Assembly: GCF_022965805.1 (NCBI RefSeq)
Contig: NC_133104.1
Span: 39,662,682-39,726,681 of the forward strand
Reading direction: 5' to 3'
DNA: 64,000 bases
DNA from: Primulina eburnea
Taxonomy: Eukaryota; Streptophyta; Magnoliopsida; Lamiales; Gesneriaceae
Shown here: in pieces, positions 35,017 through 46,153 of the stretch
Position numbering within the stretch: position 1 is the first letter of the stretch
Layout of the letters: each line of letters opens with the position of its first letter
Program-made: the position numbers and the translations under genes
Notes under the pieces: model-generated
What the model saw: only the letters and a program-made list of their open reading frames with translations
Told to the model about the DNA's origin: nothing
Databases searched by the model: none

Positions 35017-35200
35017 TGGTAAAAGTTTGTATGAGACGGTCTCATGGGTCGTATTTTGTGAGACATATATTTTATTTGGGTCATCCATTAAAAAGTATTA
35101 CTTTTAATGCTAAGAGTATTACTTTTTATTGTGAATATTGGTAGGGTTGACATATCTCACAAATAAAAATTTATGAAATCGTCTCATCAGATACCTACTC
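35017..35200 (+). repeat. Palindromic GTCTC MITE, copy 22
   Basis: TGGTAAAAGTTTGTATGAG to GATACCTACTC. The flanks TTTTTACA and TTTTGTACA are near matches. It shares GTTGACATATCTCAC and GATACCTAC with copy 17, which suggests a subfamily. Confidence 0.85.
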
Positions 35201-35895
35201 TTTTGTACAGACACTCTGGTTAATTAGGTTCCTGAAATTATGTAGGTTTTTAGAAAAGCTTTCAATGCTCTCTTGGCTCTACGATTGTCCTGGCTTGGTA
35301 CATATTGTACTCATCTGGTAAAAATAAATTATACATGTTCCGTAACCTAAAAATTATAAATATTTATTTAGAATTAAATTTATTTTTTATAACACGATAA
35401 CAACTTGTTATAAAAAGGATGATTAATATAAATTAATTATATGTAAAAATATTTTTTAAAATAAACAGCGAATTAATAAATTGATTTTTTTTAATTATGA
35501 AATTCAAGAACTATGGTAAATACACACACACACACACACACACACACGGAACAAGTAAACTGTTAAAAGACATATTCTAAGAACATAATGAACGAAATAT
35601 ACTAATTAAACATAAATCAATTATTTGCTATTTGACTGACTTGGTCGATATCTACATATATAATTCTTGGTTTTCTACCCTTTTTTGCGTCGCTGATTAT
35701 GATAAGATAAGATTTTAATAATGAAACAATTAACAGATGAATGCTACCTGTGTATGTAAATTAATTAATTACTCATAGTCAAAAGTTATGAAATTAAGAC
35801 TGGGTAAGTTATCCAACTTTATAGGTAAATAAAACAGGACAATTTCAAACCTATTTTTATTAAGGAAATTAATCGACTTGTTCAAATATTTCAAC
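35201..35895. other. GLP1 upstream region
   Basis: No gene. A (AC)13 microsatellite lies at 35522-35547. The last ~80 bp (from TTTTTATTAAGGAAATT) are nearly identical to the region before GLP2, so the duplicated block starts at least here. Confidence 0.7.
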
Positions 35896-35903
35896 TATAA
35901 ATA
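35896..35903 (+). promoter_or_regulatory. TATA box of GLP1
   Basis: TATAAATA stands 107 bp upstream of the ATG within a stretch shared with GLP2 (CTCAAATATTTCAA before it, TTTGAAACCAC and CTCAAGCTCA after it). Conservation in both copies supports a shared core promoter. Confidence 0.75.
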
Positions 35904-36009
35904 CCTCAACAATTCGTGCATTTGAAACCACTTCTCAAGCTCAGCGGCACTAGTAATCTATTGCATTAATCCATTCCTAACATATATCTAGCTAGCTTCC
36001 ATATTTAAG

Positions 36010-36869
36010 ATGGCCATCGGTTTCTTTCTAGGCTTTTTTGTAGTAACTTCGATATGTTCATTGGCATATGCATCTGATCCTAGTCCTATTCAAGACTTTT
36101 GTGTCGCGGTCGAGGATGCAAAGGCTTCTGGTAATTAATTTTATGCACGTTCTCACAAATAAGTTAATCTCATTTTTTAGCTATATCGAAGTAATAATGT
36201 TTGCTTTTTATGGGGTTATTTTGATCAACTGTTTCGAAACTTTATACCATTTTATTTTCATTTGCATATTGTGTAATTTCATGCAAAATTATATGTATGA
36301 TTGCAGTTTTTGTGAATGGGAAGATTTGCAAGAACCCAGATAAGGTTTCGGCGGATGATTTCTATTTCAGTGGTCTGAACAAACCCGGAAACACATCAAA
36401 TCGAGTAGGCTCAAGGGTTACTCCGGTAAATGTAAACCAAATACCTGGGCTCAACACTTTGGGCATTTCTTTGGTTCGAGTTGATTATGCACCATACGGG
36501 CTCAATCCTCCTCACACGCATCCTCGTGCCACTGAAATTCTTGTCGTAACTGAAGGAACTCTATTCGTTGGGTTTGTGACTTCGAATCCTGCAAATCCAA
36601 ACCAGAAAAACAAGCTTTTTACCAAGACATTGCATCCAGGAGATGTGTTTGTGTTCCCTGAAGGCCTCATTCATTTTCAATTCAATACCGGAAAAACCAA
36701 GGCGATTGCATTTGCCGGGATAAGTAGTCAGAATCCTGGAGTCATCACCATTGCAAATGCTGTTTTTGGCTCTGAACCACCAATTTCTATCGATGTTCTT
36801 ACGAAGGCGTTCCAAGTTGACAATAACGTTATAAAATATCTTCAAGGACAGTTTTGGACAAACAACTAA
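36010..36869 (+). CDS. Germin-like protein, subfamily 1 (GLP1)
   Basis: Exons 36010-36130 and 36307-36869 join through a GT-AG intron to 227 codons, the normal germin-like length. Residues 1-21 are a hydrophobic signal peptide ending around AYA, so the product should be secreted to the cell wall. Cys31 and Cys48 are the usual disulfide pair. The cupin box 1, [15 protein letters not shown], supplies His110, His112 and Glu117; box 2, [16 protein letters not shown], supplies His163; together they form the Mn-binding site. An N-glycosylation sequon lies at Asn69. Subfamily-1 GLPs form oligomers and several have superoxide dismutase activity; oxalate oxidase activity is not implied. An AATAAA at 36997 is followed 29 bp later by a Helitron. 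Close paralogue of 57923-58904. All signals are intact. Confidence 0.95.
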
Positions 36870-36996
36870 ATCAGAACCAGATCAAATTAAGACAAAGCTC
36901 CATTGTTTTTCTTTCCTACTTGTTTGAGTACTAGAATAAGGAGCATGAATGATTATATATGTGATTCATTGATGTGTTCTTTTTAATCATTTGGCA

Positions 36997-37002
36997 AATA
37001 AA
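36997..37002 (+). terminator. Poly(A) signal of GLP1
   Basis: AATAAA 128 bp after the stop, conserved at the same place in GLP2 (59030-59035). The expected cleavage zone abuts the Helitron insertion at 37031. Confidence 0.6.
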
Positions 37003-37030
37003 GAAATTAATAATAAGTTTTTTCAATTTA

Positions 37031-38077
37031 CTAGCATGATGCACGTGCGTTGCACGTAATTTCAATTATATTATAAAAATTAAAAAAATATGATTTTCTA
37101 AAAAATAATTTGAATCATTTTGTTATTTATCTGAGTTTAATTTCTTATCATATTAGACGATTTATAAGAACTTATATAACTTACTTTCAAAATTGTTTCC
37201 CAGATTAAATTCAAGCAGTTGATTTTATGTTATATAATAAATTGTAAAGAACATAATATATAAAACAAAATGAACTGAAACAAATTTTTTTTAAAAAAAT
37301 TATATATTCAAACACAACGTATAGATCATAATAACCTAAAAATCAACAAATTATGTATTTTACCAATGTATAAATCATAATATACAAAAGCGAAGCGTAC
37401 TAAAGACAAATAATTATCAATTTAAAATCACTATGACTAACTCTTAAAAACAATATTAATACAAATGAAATAGTAATATTGATAGTAAAATATAACTCAT
37501 AATTTTTAATTTAACCTCTTAAATTTTTTTTTTTTACTTTTTATTTTTACAATTCTATATATCATGGATAATAAATTCTATATATCGATCTTTCGTAAAC
37601 TAACATTGATGACTGTTAATTTCTTGTTAAATAAGTTTTAAAATATATGTAAAAAAACGTACATTGAAATAAGATTATATGGTAAATATCAAATAAACTT
37701 ATATAATAATTATTAAATATAGATTTGAAACTATATGATTTTAACCATTAAAATTTGAAATATAACAAAAGAAATAGACGTTCATATATATTTTTGTGAT
37801 ACTATAATTTATTACTTAATAGAAATTACAATAAAAATATAATTACAAAATTACAATAAAATCATTGAAAAAACATGTAGAGAGAAATAAAATCATTGGA
37901 AAAACATGTAGAGAGAATTAAAATGATAAAACATTTAAATATAGTATAAAGATGAGTTATTTGATAAAATTAATATAGGAGTTACATTCTAATCTTGAAG
38001 TGTGTATAGAAGGTTAATTTTGTCATTGCACAATTGGAAAATAATGCCCTTCATCCACACTTTTATAGGTATATAGA
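37031..38077 (-). mobile_element. Non-autonomous Helitron in the GLP1 3' flank
   Basis: On the minus strand it begins TCTATATACCTATAAAAG and ends with the hairpin-forming ACGTGCAACGCACGT-type sequence, then CTAG. It sits between A and T, as Helitrons do, with no TSD. The corresponding GLP2 flank (about 59060) reads straight through as CAATTTATATTTATAG, giving the exact empty site. The 1047 bp interior is AT-rich with no Rep/helicase. A 22-bp-class direct repeat (CATTGRAAAAACATGTAGAGAGA) occurs twice near 37863-37915. Confidence 0.92.
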
Positions 38078-38439
38078 TATTTACAGTTTTCATTGAAAAA
38101 AAAAGTAAAATGTGTCAACAAGCATGCACCTGCACTGCTCGAATATTTTTATATATAATATTGGTTCGCTTTATATTCTTGAATTCATAGACATGATTAA
38201 TCAATAACACTTAACATTCTTTTTAAATCATGATTTCATTGGAAAGTATTGCGAATTAAACTGCATGCATGCATGGTTCTATCACCGATATAAAGTGACT
38301 CAATTCTAATTCTGAACCCAAACATCAGTAAACCAAACCATGTCCATTAATTGGAACTACAATTGTAGAGTTTGGTTTAAATATTCTCCTATGAGAAACA
38401 CAATCACGTGCCTGCCGTGGAACCATTATATAGTCTAGC

Positions 38440-38778
38440 CAGGGGCGGATCTAGGATTTTGGTATTGGGGGGCCGCTTAGTTTATTTTGCGACGGTTTTC
38501 TCAAAAACCGTCGCTATATTGCGACGGTTATAATAAACAGTCGCGGATTTTGCGACGGTTTTTGTCAAACGGTCGCTAATCCGCGACGGTTTCTTATAAC
38601 TGTCGCTAAAAAAATTGTTTAAAATTTTTTGGGGGGGCCGTGGCTGCCATATAGCGACGGTTGTTGATAAACCGTCGCGGATTTTGCGACGGTTTCCGTC
38701 ACAACCGTCGCTAAAATTTTTTTTAAATTTTTTGGGGGGGCCGTGGCCCCCGTTCGCCCTACACTAAATCCGCCCCTG
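38440..38778. mobile_element. hAT-like MITE with GCGACGG hairpins
   Basis: The termini CAGGGGCGGATCTAG and CTAAATCCGCCCCTG are inverted repeats with one mismatch. AGTCTAGC (38432-38439 and 38779-38786) is a perfect 8-bp TSD. The paralogous flank of GLP2 at about 59415 has a single uninterrupted AGTCTAGC, so the empty site is known. The interior holds several GCGACGGTTT...AAACCGTCGC hairpins and two GGGGGGGCCGTGG blocks. Confidence 0.93.
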
Positions 38779-40101
38779 AGTCTAGCTGTGTATATACCAC
38801 CGTTGCCTGCATACATGCTTTATCCTTCTCATTTACTTTAATCGGTATTGATATTAGTAGTTAAATTTATATTGTTATATAATCAAAATTTAAATATGTT
38901 TCCATTGTTTGGCAGGATGAATAGTATGGAAATAGATTTTAGTTCAAGTTTGGGAGGTAGGAACATATTTTGGACTGTCGAAAAGATTTGTTTATTCATG
39001 AACTGATGGATGTCTTTTAATACAAACAGATAAAAGTCATACGGATTTTTAGCTTATTAAATGTTATTTGGGACTAACCCAAGTACAGTCGCACACATGG
39101 TCATATATTCATCACATATTGTAGTTTGAAGTTCAAGTACCTTGTTTTTGCTTGAGTATAAGCATTTAAATTTTTATTTCCATATATGTCTTATTGCGAG
39201 ATATTTCTTTCCATATTTTTAGGTTTTATAGTGTTTATCTTGATTATCTTATCTTTTATTTTGGAAAATGATATATTGTTTGTTTAGATAAGATCGATGA
39301 ATACGTAATGAAAAAGTGTCTAGGTTTTGTGTTGCTAATTCCCCAAACTCTATAATTGATAATGATAAGATGCTTGCGAGATTTGTTTGATTTGCTGATG
39401 AAGATATCGTAAAATTATAGGTATGTTAATGTCTATATTTTTCTGAGGAGGTATCAGTTGTTTGATACGAATTTGAAGGAGAAAACACCTACTGTATATT
39501 GTGTATCGCGACAACTGCTGCAACAAGGTTTTGACAGTACCACAATATTCATTATGCTTTGTGAGTTTAGTTTGCTCATGGTACACACACACACACATTC
39601 AAGTCTCGTTTCTTCGGGAGAGAACAATTCATTGTTTCGAAAGGAATTCAGGGCGTAGCCCATGTCTTTTGGCCGAATCACGTTAAAATCCCGGTGTCTA
39701 TGTGTTTTAATTTTATTATTTACACATATAATAAACAACGATAAAAAAACAAGTCACTAAATACTACATCTCAATTGGTACCACAGATGTTCAGTATTTC
39801 CTTCCTTAGTAAGATCCTGATTTTTTAGTGTGATAAATATTTGCAGTCATGGCATTGATCTTGGACGAGAAGGCGGTTCTATCACCAAGCCCTCACTTAT
39901 TGATGATAATACGACTCATACTAGAAGGCTAGGCTGAGAACGACCATTAAATCAATTGATGAAAAGGCTTGGTGATTAATTTTGCTTGTTGTACACCTCC
40001 AATGTATAAAGATAGGGAAGGAAGAGAGACTTCTCCTAAAACTGAAGACAAATAGAGCACCAAAGAAGAACGTCGAGAAATGCAAATGCAAATGTGCTAA
40101 A
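38779..40101. other. GLP1 distal 3' flank and intergenic DNA
   Basis: Up to about 38965 (TTTGGGAGGTAGGAA) the sequence is shared with the GLP2 flank; the duplication ends there. Beyond it I see no gene. A short ACACAC run lies at about 39583. Confidence 0.6.
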
Positions 40102-40339
40102 TGTTGGTATGCACAGCGGAAAAAACAGAGAGCTGCTGCTCTTATATTATATAAATTTTTTTTGATGATGAGATGACTACAAAGTAGTCATATTTATACA
40201 TAATTCATGACTTGTAAACTTCCTAATTTAATTCTAATAGCTGAATACTAGAACTTAATAAATAATACTTGCCTATCTAGAACTTTCTTTTGAGTATCAT
40301 GACTCTTAGATAACTTGAGAATATAAATTTATTTTAACA
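40102..40339 (-). repeat. Copia 3' LTR
   Basis: On the minus strand TGTTAAAATAAA...GCATACCAACA. Its first ~60 + strand bases match 50079-50139 with one substitution until that copy is truncated. Confidence 0.9.
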
Positions 40340-40695
40340 CCCTTGCTTAATTTATAATTTTCAAGTTATTCTTATGCTGCTCAAATTTCTCAAGACTGAC
40401 TGGCTTTATAAGGATGTCCGCTGGTTGTTCACTTGTATTGATGTAGCTAGGCAAAGCTTATTTCTTCTTTTCCAACCAAATCTCTTACAAAGTGATGACG
40501 AAGCTATATGTGCTTTGAACGGGCATGAAACACGGGATTCTTAGTCATCGAGATAGCAGATTTATTGTCACAAAAAATTGTGGTTGCATTTGTTTGCTTC
40601 AACTGCAGATCTTCCAGCAATCTTCGTAACCAAACTGCTTGACATGAAGCTTCAGTAACAGCAGAATATTCTGCTTCAGATGATGATAATGCAAC
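40340..40695 (-). pseudogene. Copia RNase H, C-terminal part
   Basis: Open from the insertion junction: VALSSSEAEYSAVTEA (RNase H Glu), then QAVWLRRLLEDL, TIFCDNKSAISMTKNP (Asp) and VFHARSKHI. The remaining C-terminal residues follow with the frame continuing towards the LTR. It joins exactly to the RT/RNase H fragment at 43513 once the solo LTR and one GCAAC repeat are discounted. Confidence 0.88.
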
Positions 40696-43512
40696 TGTAG
40701 TGCCCAAATCCAGTATACGTATAACCCATGCATTTATTTAATTCGTTAAATCATTTATTTTAATGAGCTTAGCCATGCATAAGTTATGAAAATACATTAT
40801 TTTAAATTATTCACGTTCATTGTGATACACGTTAAAATGCTCTTTCAAGTTTCATATTTCAGGCGATTATTCGAAGCGGGATCGAGGAAAAGACTGGTGA
40901 CGATTTTGGCAATTTAAAATGCGGTATTTGGTTTAAGTTGGGAATGGGGCAATTTAAATGATTTATTTAGTTTTAGCATGTTTAAGCCTAAATCATTTTT
41001 TTGTTAGTAATTTTAAGAGTTTAAAACTTTTAAAATTACTCACTTGTGTGTTTTAATTTATATGTAGTGATGCTAGTATTTTGGTGTATTTTAGTGGGGT
41101 GTTAGCATTTTATTTAAGGAGTTATCAAGTTATTTGGTATTTTAATTAACATTTTAATTAGCATGTTATTAGCATTTTAATTGAGTGAATAAACAATTTT
41201 TATCCTTAATTAACTCTAAACTCACGCTCACACACAATAACACACACACACACACGTTTACACGACTCACACACACACAACTTCACAATTTTATTTTTCA
41301 AGCTTTTGAGAGAAGGTTAGGGTTCTTTGCATAGGAGAAGAGCCGCCCCTCCCCTCCAATTTCCAGCAGATTTTTCGTGTGAGTTCTTCAGAAATTTTAG
41401 CGCCACAATCGCCCTGGATCAACCTCGCTTCCATCTCCGCTTCGGTGACGCCGTTTCGGTATCGTCGTTACGGTATTTTTAAATATCAAAAGACACGTAT
41501 ATTCTGTTCTTTCTGCATCGATCTTGTCATAGTATGCGTTGTGTATTTTTATGCGTGAAAATCCATGTGTGACGTTCGTCGTTTGAGCGGAAAAATGGTT
41601 TGAATGCGTTTGAAATACTTTTTAGATCTGAAATCTCGTAACTCACTGTTCTGTTGAAAACTGCGATTTTTATGTCGGGATTTTGAGAAAACTTTGAACT
41701 AGAAAATTGTAGAACTTTTTGATGCCTTCGATTTGATATAAAATTCGAGATTTTTGGATGAAAATTGAGTGAGTTATGATGTTTTTCGTGGGACTGCTCA
41801 AACTGCGTTTTCAGAAAAGTTATGATATTGATGTATCCTTGAAGTTTAATTGTTGCAGGCTTCGTTGGGGATCGACGGGTGATCGTTGCTGCATATAGGT
41901 ACTTTGTTTATGTATTTGGACGGTCACTAATGGTTCATTTCGGGTCGATAGGCACTAAGTTGAATCAAGAGTTGTAGGAAGTAACATTGTGTCGAATTTT
42001 GAGTTGTGTCGTTGTTGTTGATGGTTTGTACTCTCGGGGTAATGATAATGTTTATTTGGGTTTGGTATAATGCCTTAGTGTTCTAGGAATGACTCATGGT
42101 GTCGTTTCATAGTCCGTGTAATCGAGTCTAGAATGTTCAGCAAAGCATGTACAGAATTTTCGTAAGTTCGCGATCACAGTGGGTACACGGACCCGTACAC
42201 GGACCCTGACACGGGGTACGTGCCTTTGTTTTCTTCTCGGCGTCTTTTTCCAGTATCTACACGGACCCCTACACGGATGAGGGCACGGGGTCCGTGTCTT
42301 TGGGTTTCACTTAATGTATTCTTCCAGTGCCTACACGGATGTCCACCCGGACCCTGACACGGGGTCCGTGCCTTTGCTTCCTTTCGGTGTCTACTTCCAG
42401 AGTCTACACGGACCCCTACACGGATGTAGGTACGGGGTCCGTGTCCTTCGTTTTTGGGAAAAATAATTTAGTATGCTTTGAGGTTAGACGTCATGGTTTA
42501 GTGCAAGGATTATCAAGGTCGCATCATGAGAAATTTTAGAATGTCCTAAGTAATGATTGAACTCGAGAGTAAGTATGATTTTTACGTTAAGTTATGCAAG
42601 TTAAGTGTGCAATTTCATGTTAGTGTGTGCAGCAACGGCCCCAGTCGAAGTCCAACGAATCCCTCAACGCCAAGTAAGTATGTAGGACGTGCAAAAAAAA
42701 TATTTTAAGTTTTTGAGGTATGCTAAATGTCTTGTGACCAAATTATGAATGGGTTTGGAAGTCGGTGAACGTGGCCGAGGACCTCTCCGCCCGTTAAATT
42801 ATGAACGGGTTAGATCGTGGTTGGAAAGCATTAAATTATGAACGGGGACCAACCAGCCCGTTAAATTATTAACGGGGATCTCATGTATGCGGCAGTGGAT
42901 ACGTCCCTGTCAGTCCAGTACTGTGGTGTGTCTGATCAGGCGTTTATTATGTATGGGTCACTTGCTTTGAAACATCCTCTACGAAAATGATGAAGTTACG
43001 TATGTTCAAGTATGCAGTATGTTTATGAAAGTTCATGTTGATGGCACGTCTAGTTATGTATGTACGTATGTTCAAGTTTATTAGGCAAGCTCAAGTTTCA
43101 AGTTATGTACGTTCTATTTTTAAGATGCATGTGATTTTATTATGTAGTACTCGTTATCCCAGTTTATACGTGTTGAGTCTTTAGACTCACTAGACTTGAT
43201 CGATGCAGGTGACTATGTTGATGAGGAGACGGGAGGTGGCGACCAAGGGGCAGGCTTGGACTGAGCGGGAGGCTAGACCCGAGGACCGCCGACGTTGTTT
43301 TAAGATTTTAAGAAAATACATTTACACTCTGATTTTATGATTGGATTGTGAGACATTTTGAGACAGCTTGTCTTTTAGCAAATTTTAGTTGGCGATATTG
43401 ATTTCAAATATTATTTTGATGAATGATGAGTGACGATCGTATGGATGTGTATATTTAAGAAATTTTTTAATTTTTCCGCAAATTTTAAGTATGAAAAGTA
43501 CGGTTCGTTACA
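40696..43512 (+). mobile_element. 2.8-kb solo LTR of a Tekay-like gypsy family
   Basis: Starts TGTAGTGCCC and ends GGTTCGTTACA, with a perfect 5-bp TSD GCAAC (40691-40695 and 43513-43517) inside copia RNase H. No gag or pol inside. It contains a four-unit tandem array (42184-42450), 'cccgttaaattatgaacggg' repeats at 42790-42880 and the block GACTCACTAGACTTGAT, which also appears, inverted, in the insertion at 44327-46153. It is most simply a solo LTR of a long-LTR gypsy group. Confidence 0.85.
42184..42450 (+). repeat. Tandem array, four ~75-bp units, in solo LTR
   Basis: Four units (42184-42253, 42254-42327, 42328-42400, 42401-42450 partial). Each has CTACACGGACCCCTACACGG-like sequence, then CACGGGGTCCGTGYCTTTG, and the complete ones end in TTCCAG. 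CACGGACCC and GGGTCCGTG are reverse complements, so each unit can form a hairpin. Confidence 0.9.
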
Positions 43513-44326
43513 GCAACTGTCTTTTGCTTTCTTGAACTCCAGGAGATCACATTTGAACCAATGCAGAAAATGTATCCCGATGTGCTTTTTCGATCATCAA
43601 CAGATCCTGCCCAATCACTATCTGAATAGCCTATCAGGTTGCACTCATCTTCTTTTTCATACAAAATGCGTTGCTTCTTTGTCCCTTGAAGATATCGAAG
43701 TATCCTTTTTGCAGCTGTGAAGTGATTCTTGCTTGTATTGCTCATGTACCTGGATACAACACCAACTGAAAAAGCAATATCAGGTCTAGTGTGAGTAACA
43801 TAAATGAGAGATCCAACTAGACTCCTAAAAATTGAAGCATCTGCTTGTTCGAAACCATCTTCCTGCTGTAATTTCTCATTGAACATCATAGGTGTTGAAA
43901 CCGGTTTACACTTTGCCATGTGAAACCTCTCAAGCAAGTTCTCAATGTATTTTTCTTGTGAGAGAATGACTTTTCCTTTACTTTGCTTGACTTGAATTCC
44001 CAAGAAATATTGCATAAACCCCAAGTCTGTCATTTCGAAGTTGCTCATCATTTTCTTCTTAAAATCTTCAACCTCTTTCTCATTTGTCCCAAAATAAATC
44101 AAGTCATCAACATATAAGCAAACAACAAGAAAATCGACTTCATTTTTCTTGATGTAAAGAGAGGGCTCATTAGGACTTTTCTGAAAGCCATTTTGACGAA
44201 AGTATTCGTCAATTTTCTTGTTCCACGCTCGAGGAGCTTGCTTTAAGCCATAAAGTGCTTTTCGAAGGCGATACACTTTATCCTCTTTTCCTTTAACTTC
44301 AAAACCTTGAGGTTGCTCAACGTAAA
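43513..44326 (-). pseudogene. Copia reverse transcriptase (C-terminal two thirds) and start of RNase H
   Basis: Open without stops: VYRLRKALYGLKQAPRAWN, then the catalytic LYVDDLIYFGTN, FEMTDLGFMQYFLGI, KYIENLLERFHM, the connection VSTPMMFNEKLQ, YRSLVGSLIYVTHTRPDI-like sequence, YSDSDWAGSVDDRKSTSGYI and SWSSRKQKTVA at the solo-LTR junction. The N-terminal third of RT, about 200 residues before YVEQPQGF, is missing at the 44327 junction. Confidence 0.93.
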
Positions 44327-46153
44327 TGTGAAGACCCTAAAACTGCTAGCTTGAAAATTTGCGGAAAATTAAAAATTTTCTTTTTTAAAAATAACTGAAA
44401 TTGCCTCGTTCATAATTAAACTGATAAACAAAGTCAAAGTTTAAAATATCGCAGCGGAAGAAAATAAAGTTGCCAAAAATCACATTTTAAAAATATCCAA
44501 CGACTGATAAAAATATTGTTTGAGAAATAAAATAGCAACTGCTGCACTGAGGTCCTCGGGTGCCACTACTGCCGACCCAAGCTGGCTCACCGGTCCCCGC
44601 CCTCGGCCCTAGCCTCAACAACACCTACAACAATCAAGTCTAGTGAGCCTAAAGACTCAGCATGCATATATCGCAGGTAACGAATAAAATCTGAAGTAAA
44701 ATATACATGGGGTAAAATATCATGTCATGAGGCATACTGAAAATGATCTGTAATCATGCTGAAATTAAACTGATCTGAGCAATTATAATACGTGCATAAC
44801 TGAACTAATAATCATAGAAAAAAATATTTGCTCCTTGGAGCCTGTACTGAAATAACTGGTAAAATTTTCTGTTGAGATTATGTTTTACGCCTGTGGCCAC
44901 TGCACTAAGCTGAACTGATCGGTAACTGATTACCGGGGAGCCTGGAACTGAGCTGGCGGTCACTGAAGACCCGATGGTACCATCCTGAACTGATCGGTCA
45001 CTGGCGACCGGGTGGTACCAACCTGAACTGAGCGGTCACTGGCGATCGTATAAATAATGCTCCCACATAGTGAATGCACCACAAGCCATATCGCATAAAT
45101 CTAAAAAATAATCATTTTCTGTTTTCATGCACGTAATATAATTAAATGACATAATTAAATATGAACAATTTCGATCTTCTTGCATTAAAATCATGTACTT
45201 GCTATATTTAAAAATACCTATATGACTTGATTGAAGAGTGAAAGAAGATATAAACATGCCTTGGTTTGTTTTGACTGAAAACAAACAAAATAATGACGCG
45301 GCGCGGCGGAGACGGAGTGCTCTTCACTTCTTCACTTAATTCCTTTAAATTAAACATGCGCCATAATTATTATAATAGCGAAAAAATCGTAAACGTGATG
45401 CATGAACATTTAAAAATATTATGATTTGTGCTCGGGGCGCTGCTATGACTAAAATCTCATCCCGGTTGCAAAATGACCATTTTGCCCCTATAACCCAAAA
45501 TTACCGTTTTACCCTTGGACCTCTAAAATTGATCCGAAGCTTACCAAAACCCTTAAAATGTCCCAAAACATAATTAAAATATTTCCTAGACGTAATTTCG
45601 AGCCTAAAACAAAATTTAATCGATTCGTTTTAAAAACTTGGACCGGGGTCTCGATTTTAATCCGAATCGACTCGAAACTCAATCAAATTTTTCCCAAATT
45701 TTTACCATACCTTAAAAACACTAAAAAGATCCTAAAATTTAATATCATGCCTACGGTCTCACGGCTGATAATTTCAGGAAGCACTATTATGTTCGGTCCT
45801 CCCTTAATTGGCACCTTATTTCCCTCATCTCCCCATAAACACGTTTCTTGCCTATCACCAGCAGTTCTAGCCCCGAACCAAGACCACTAGGACCTAGGAT
45901 AGACCATTAAGAACCTACCAGCACCAAGTAATTAGTCCCATGCACGCTGCCCCCTTCTATGAACCGAGGCTCCTCAACAGCTATGATCGCGTCTCACCCC
46001 TCCTCCCTTGGCACGAGCGATCTCTCCATCCACTCTAGCACGGTTCAAGTCGTTCCAGACACCCACTTAGACTCAACAGGGTACGGTCCAGGGCTGGAGA
46101 AAGCCCTCGCGCGGCCAGAACAAGGAATACCCGATCGAGAAACACACCACACA
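44327..46153 (-). mobile_element. LTR-like insertion in copia pol, with deletion
   Basis: Non-coding block bounded by TGTGAAGACCC and CCACACA (TG...CA). It contains ATCAAGTCTAGTGAGCCTAAAGACTC, the inverted counterpart of the motif in the solo LTR at 43175-43200, so it is probably a related gypsy LTR in opposite orientation. There is no matching 5-bp TSD, and about 600 bp of copia coding sequence is absent at the junction, so the insertion was accompanied or followed by deletion. Repeated 'gatcggtcactggcgaccgg'-type motifs lie at 44910-45050. Confidence 0.6.

Noticed and set aside
36010..36869. Calling the GLP genes oxalate oxidases (true germins)
   Set aside because: The sequences are subfamily-1 GLP type; the metal ligands alone do not imply oxalate oxidase activity, which is known mainly from cereal germins.
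39843..39960. Possible exon beginning ATGGCATTGATCTTGGACGA
   Set aside because: Stops follow within a short distance in all frames and no splice or domain evidence supports a gene.
40696..43512. A gene in the 2.8-kb insertion
   Set aside because: No frame longer than about 70 codons with a domain; TG...CA ends and a 5-bp TSD identify an LTR.
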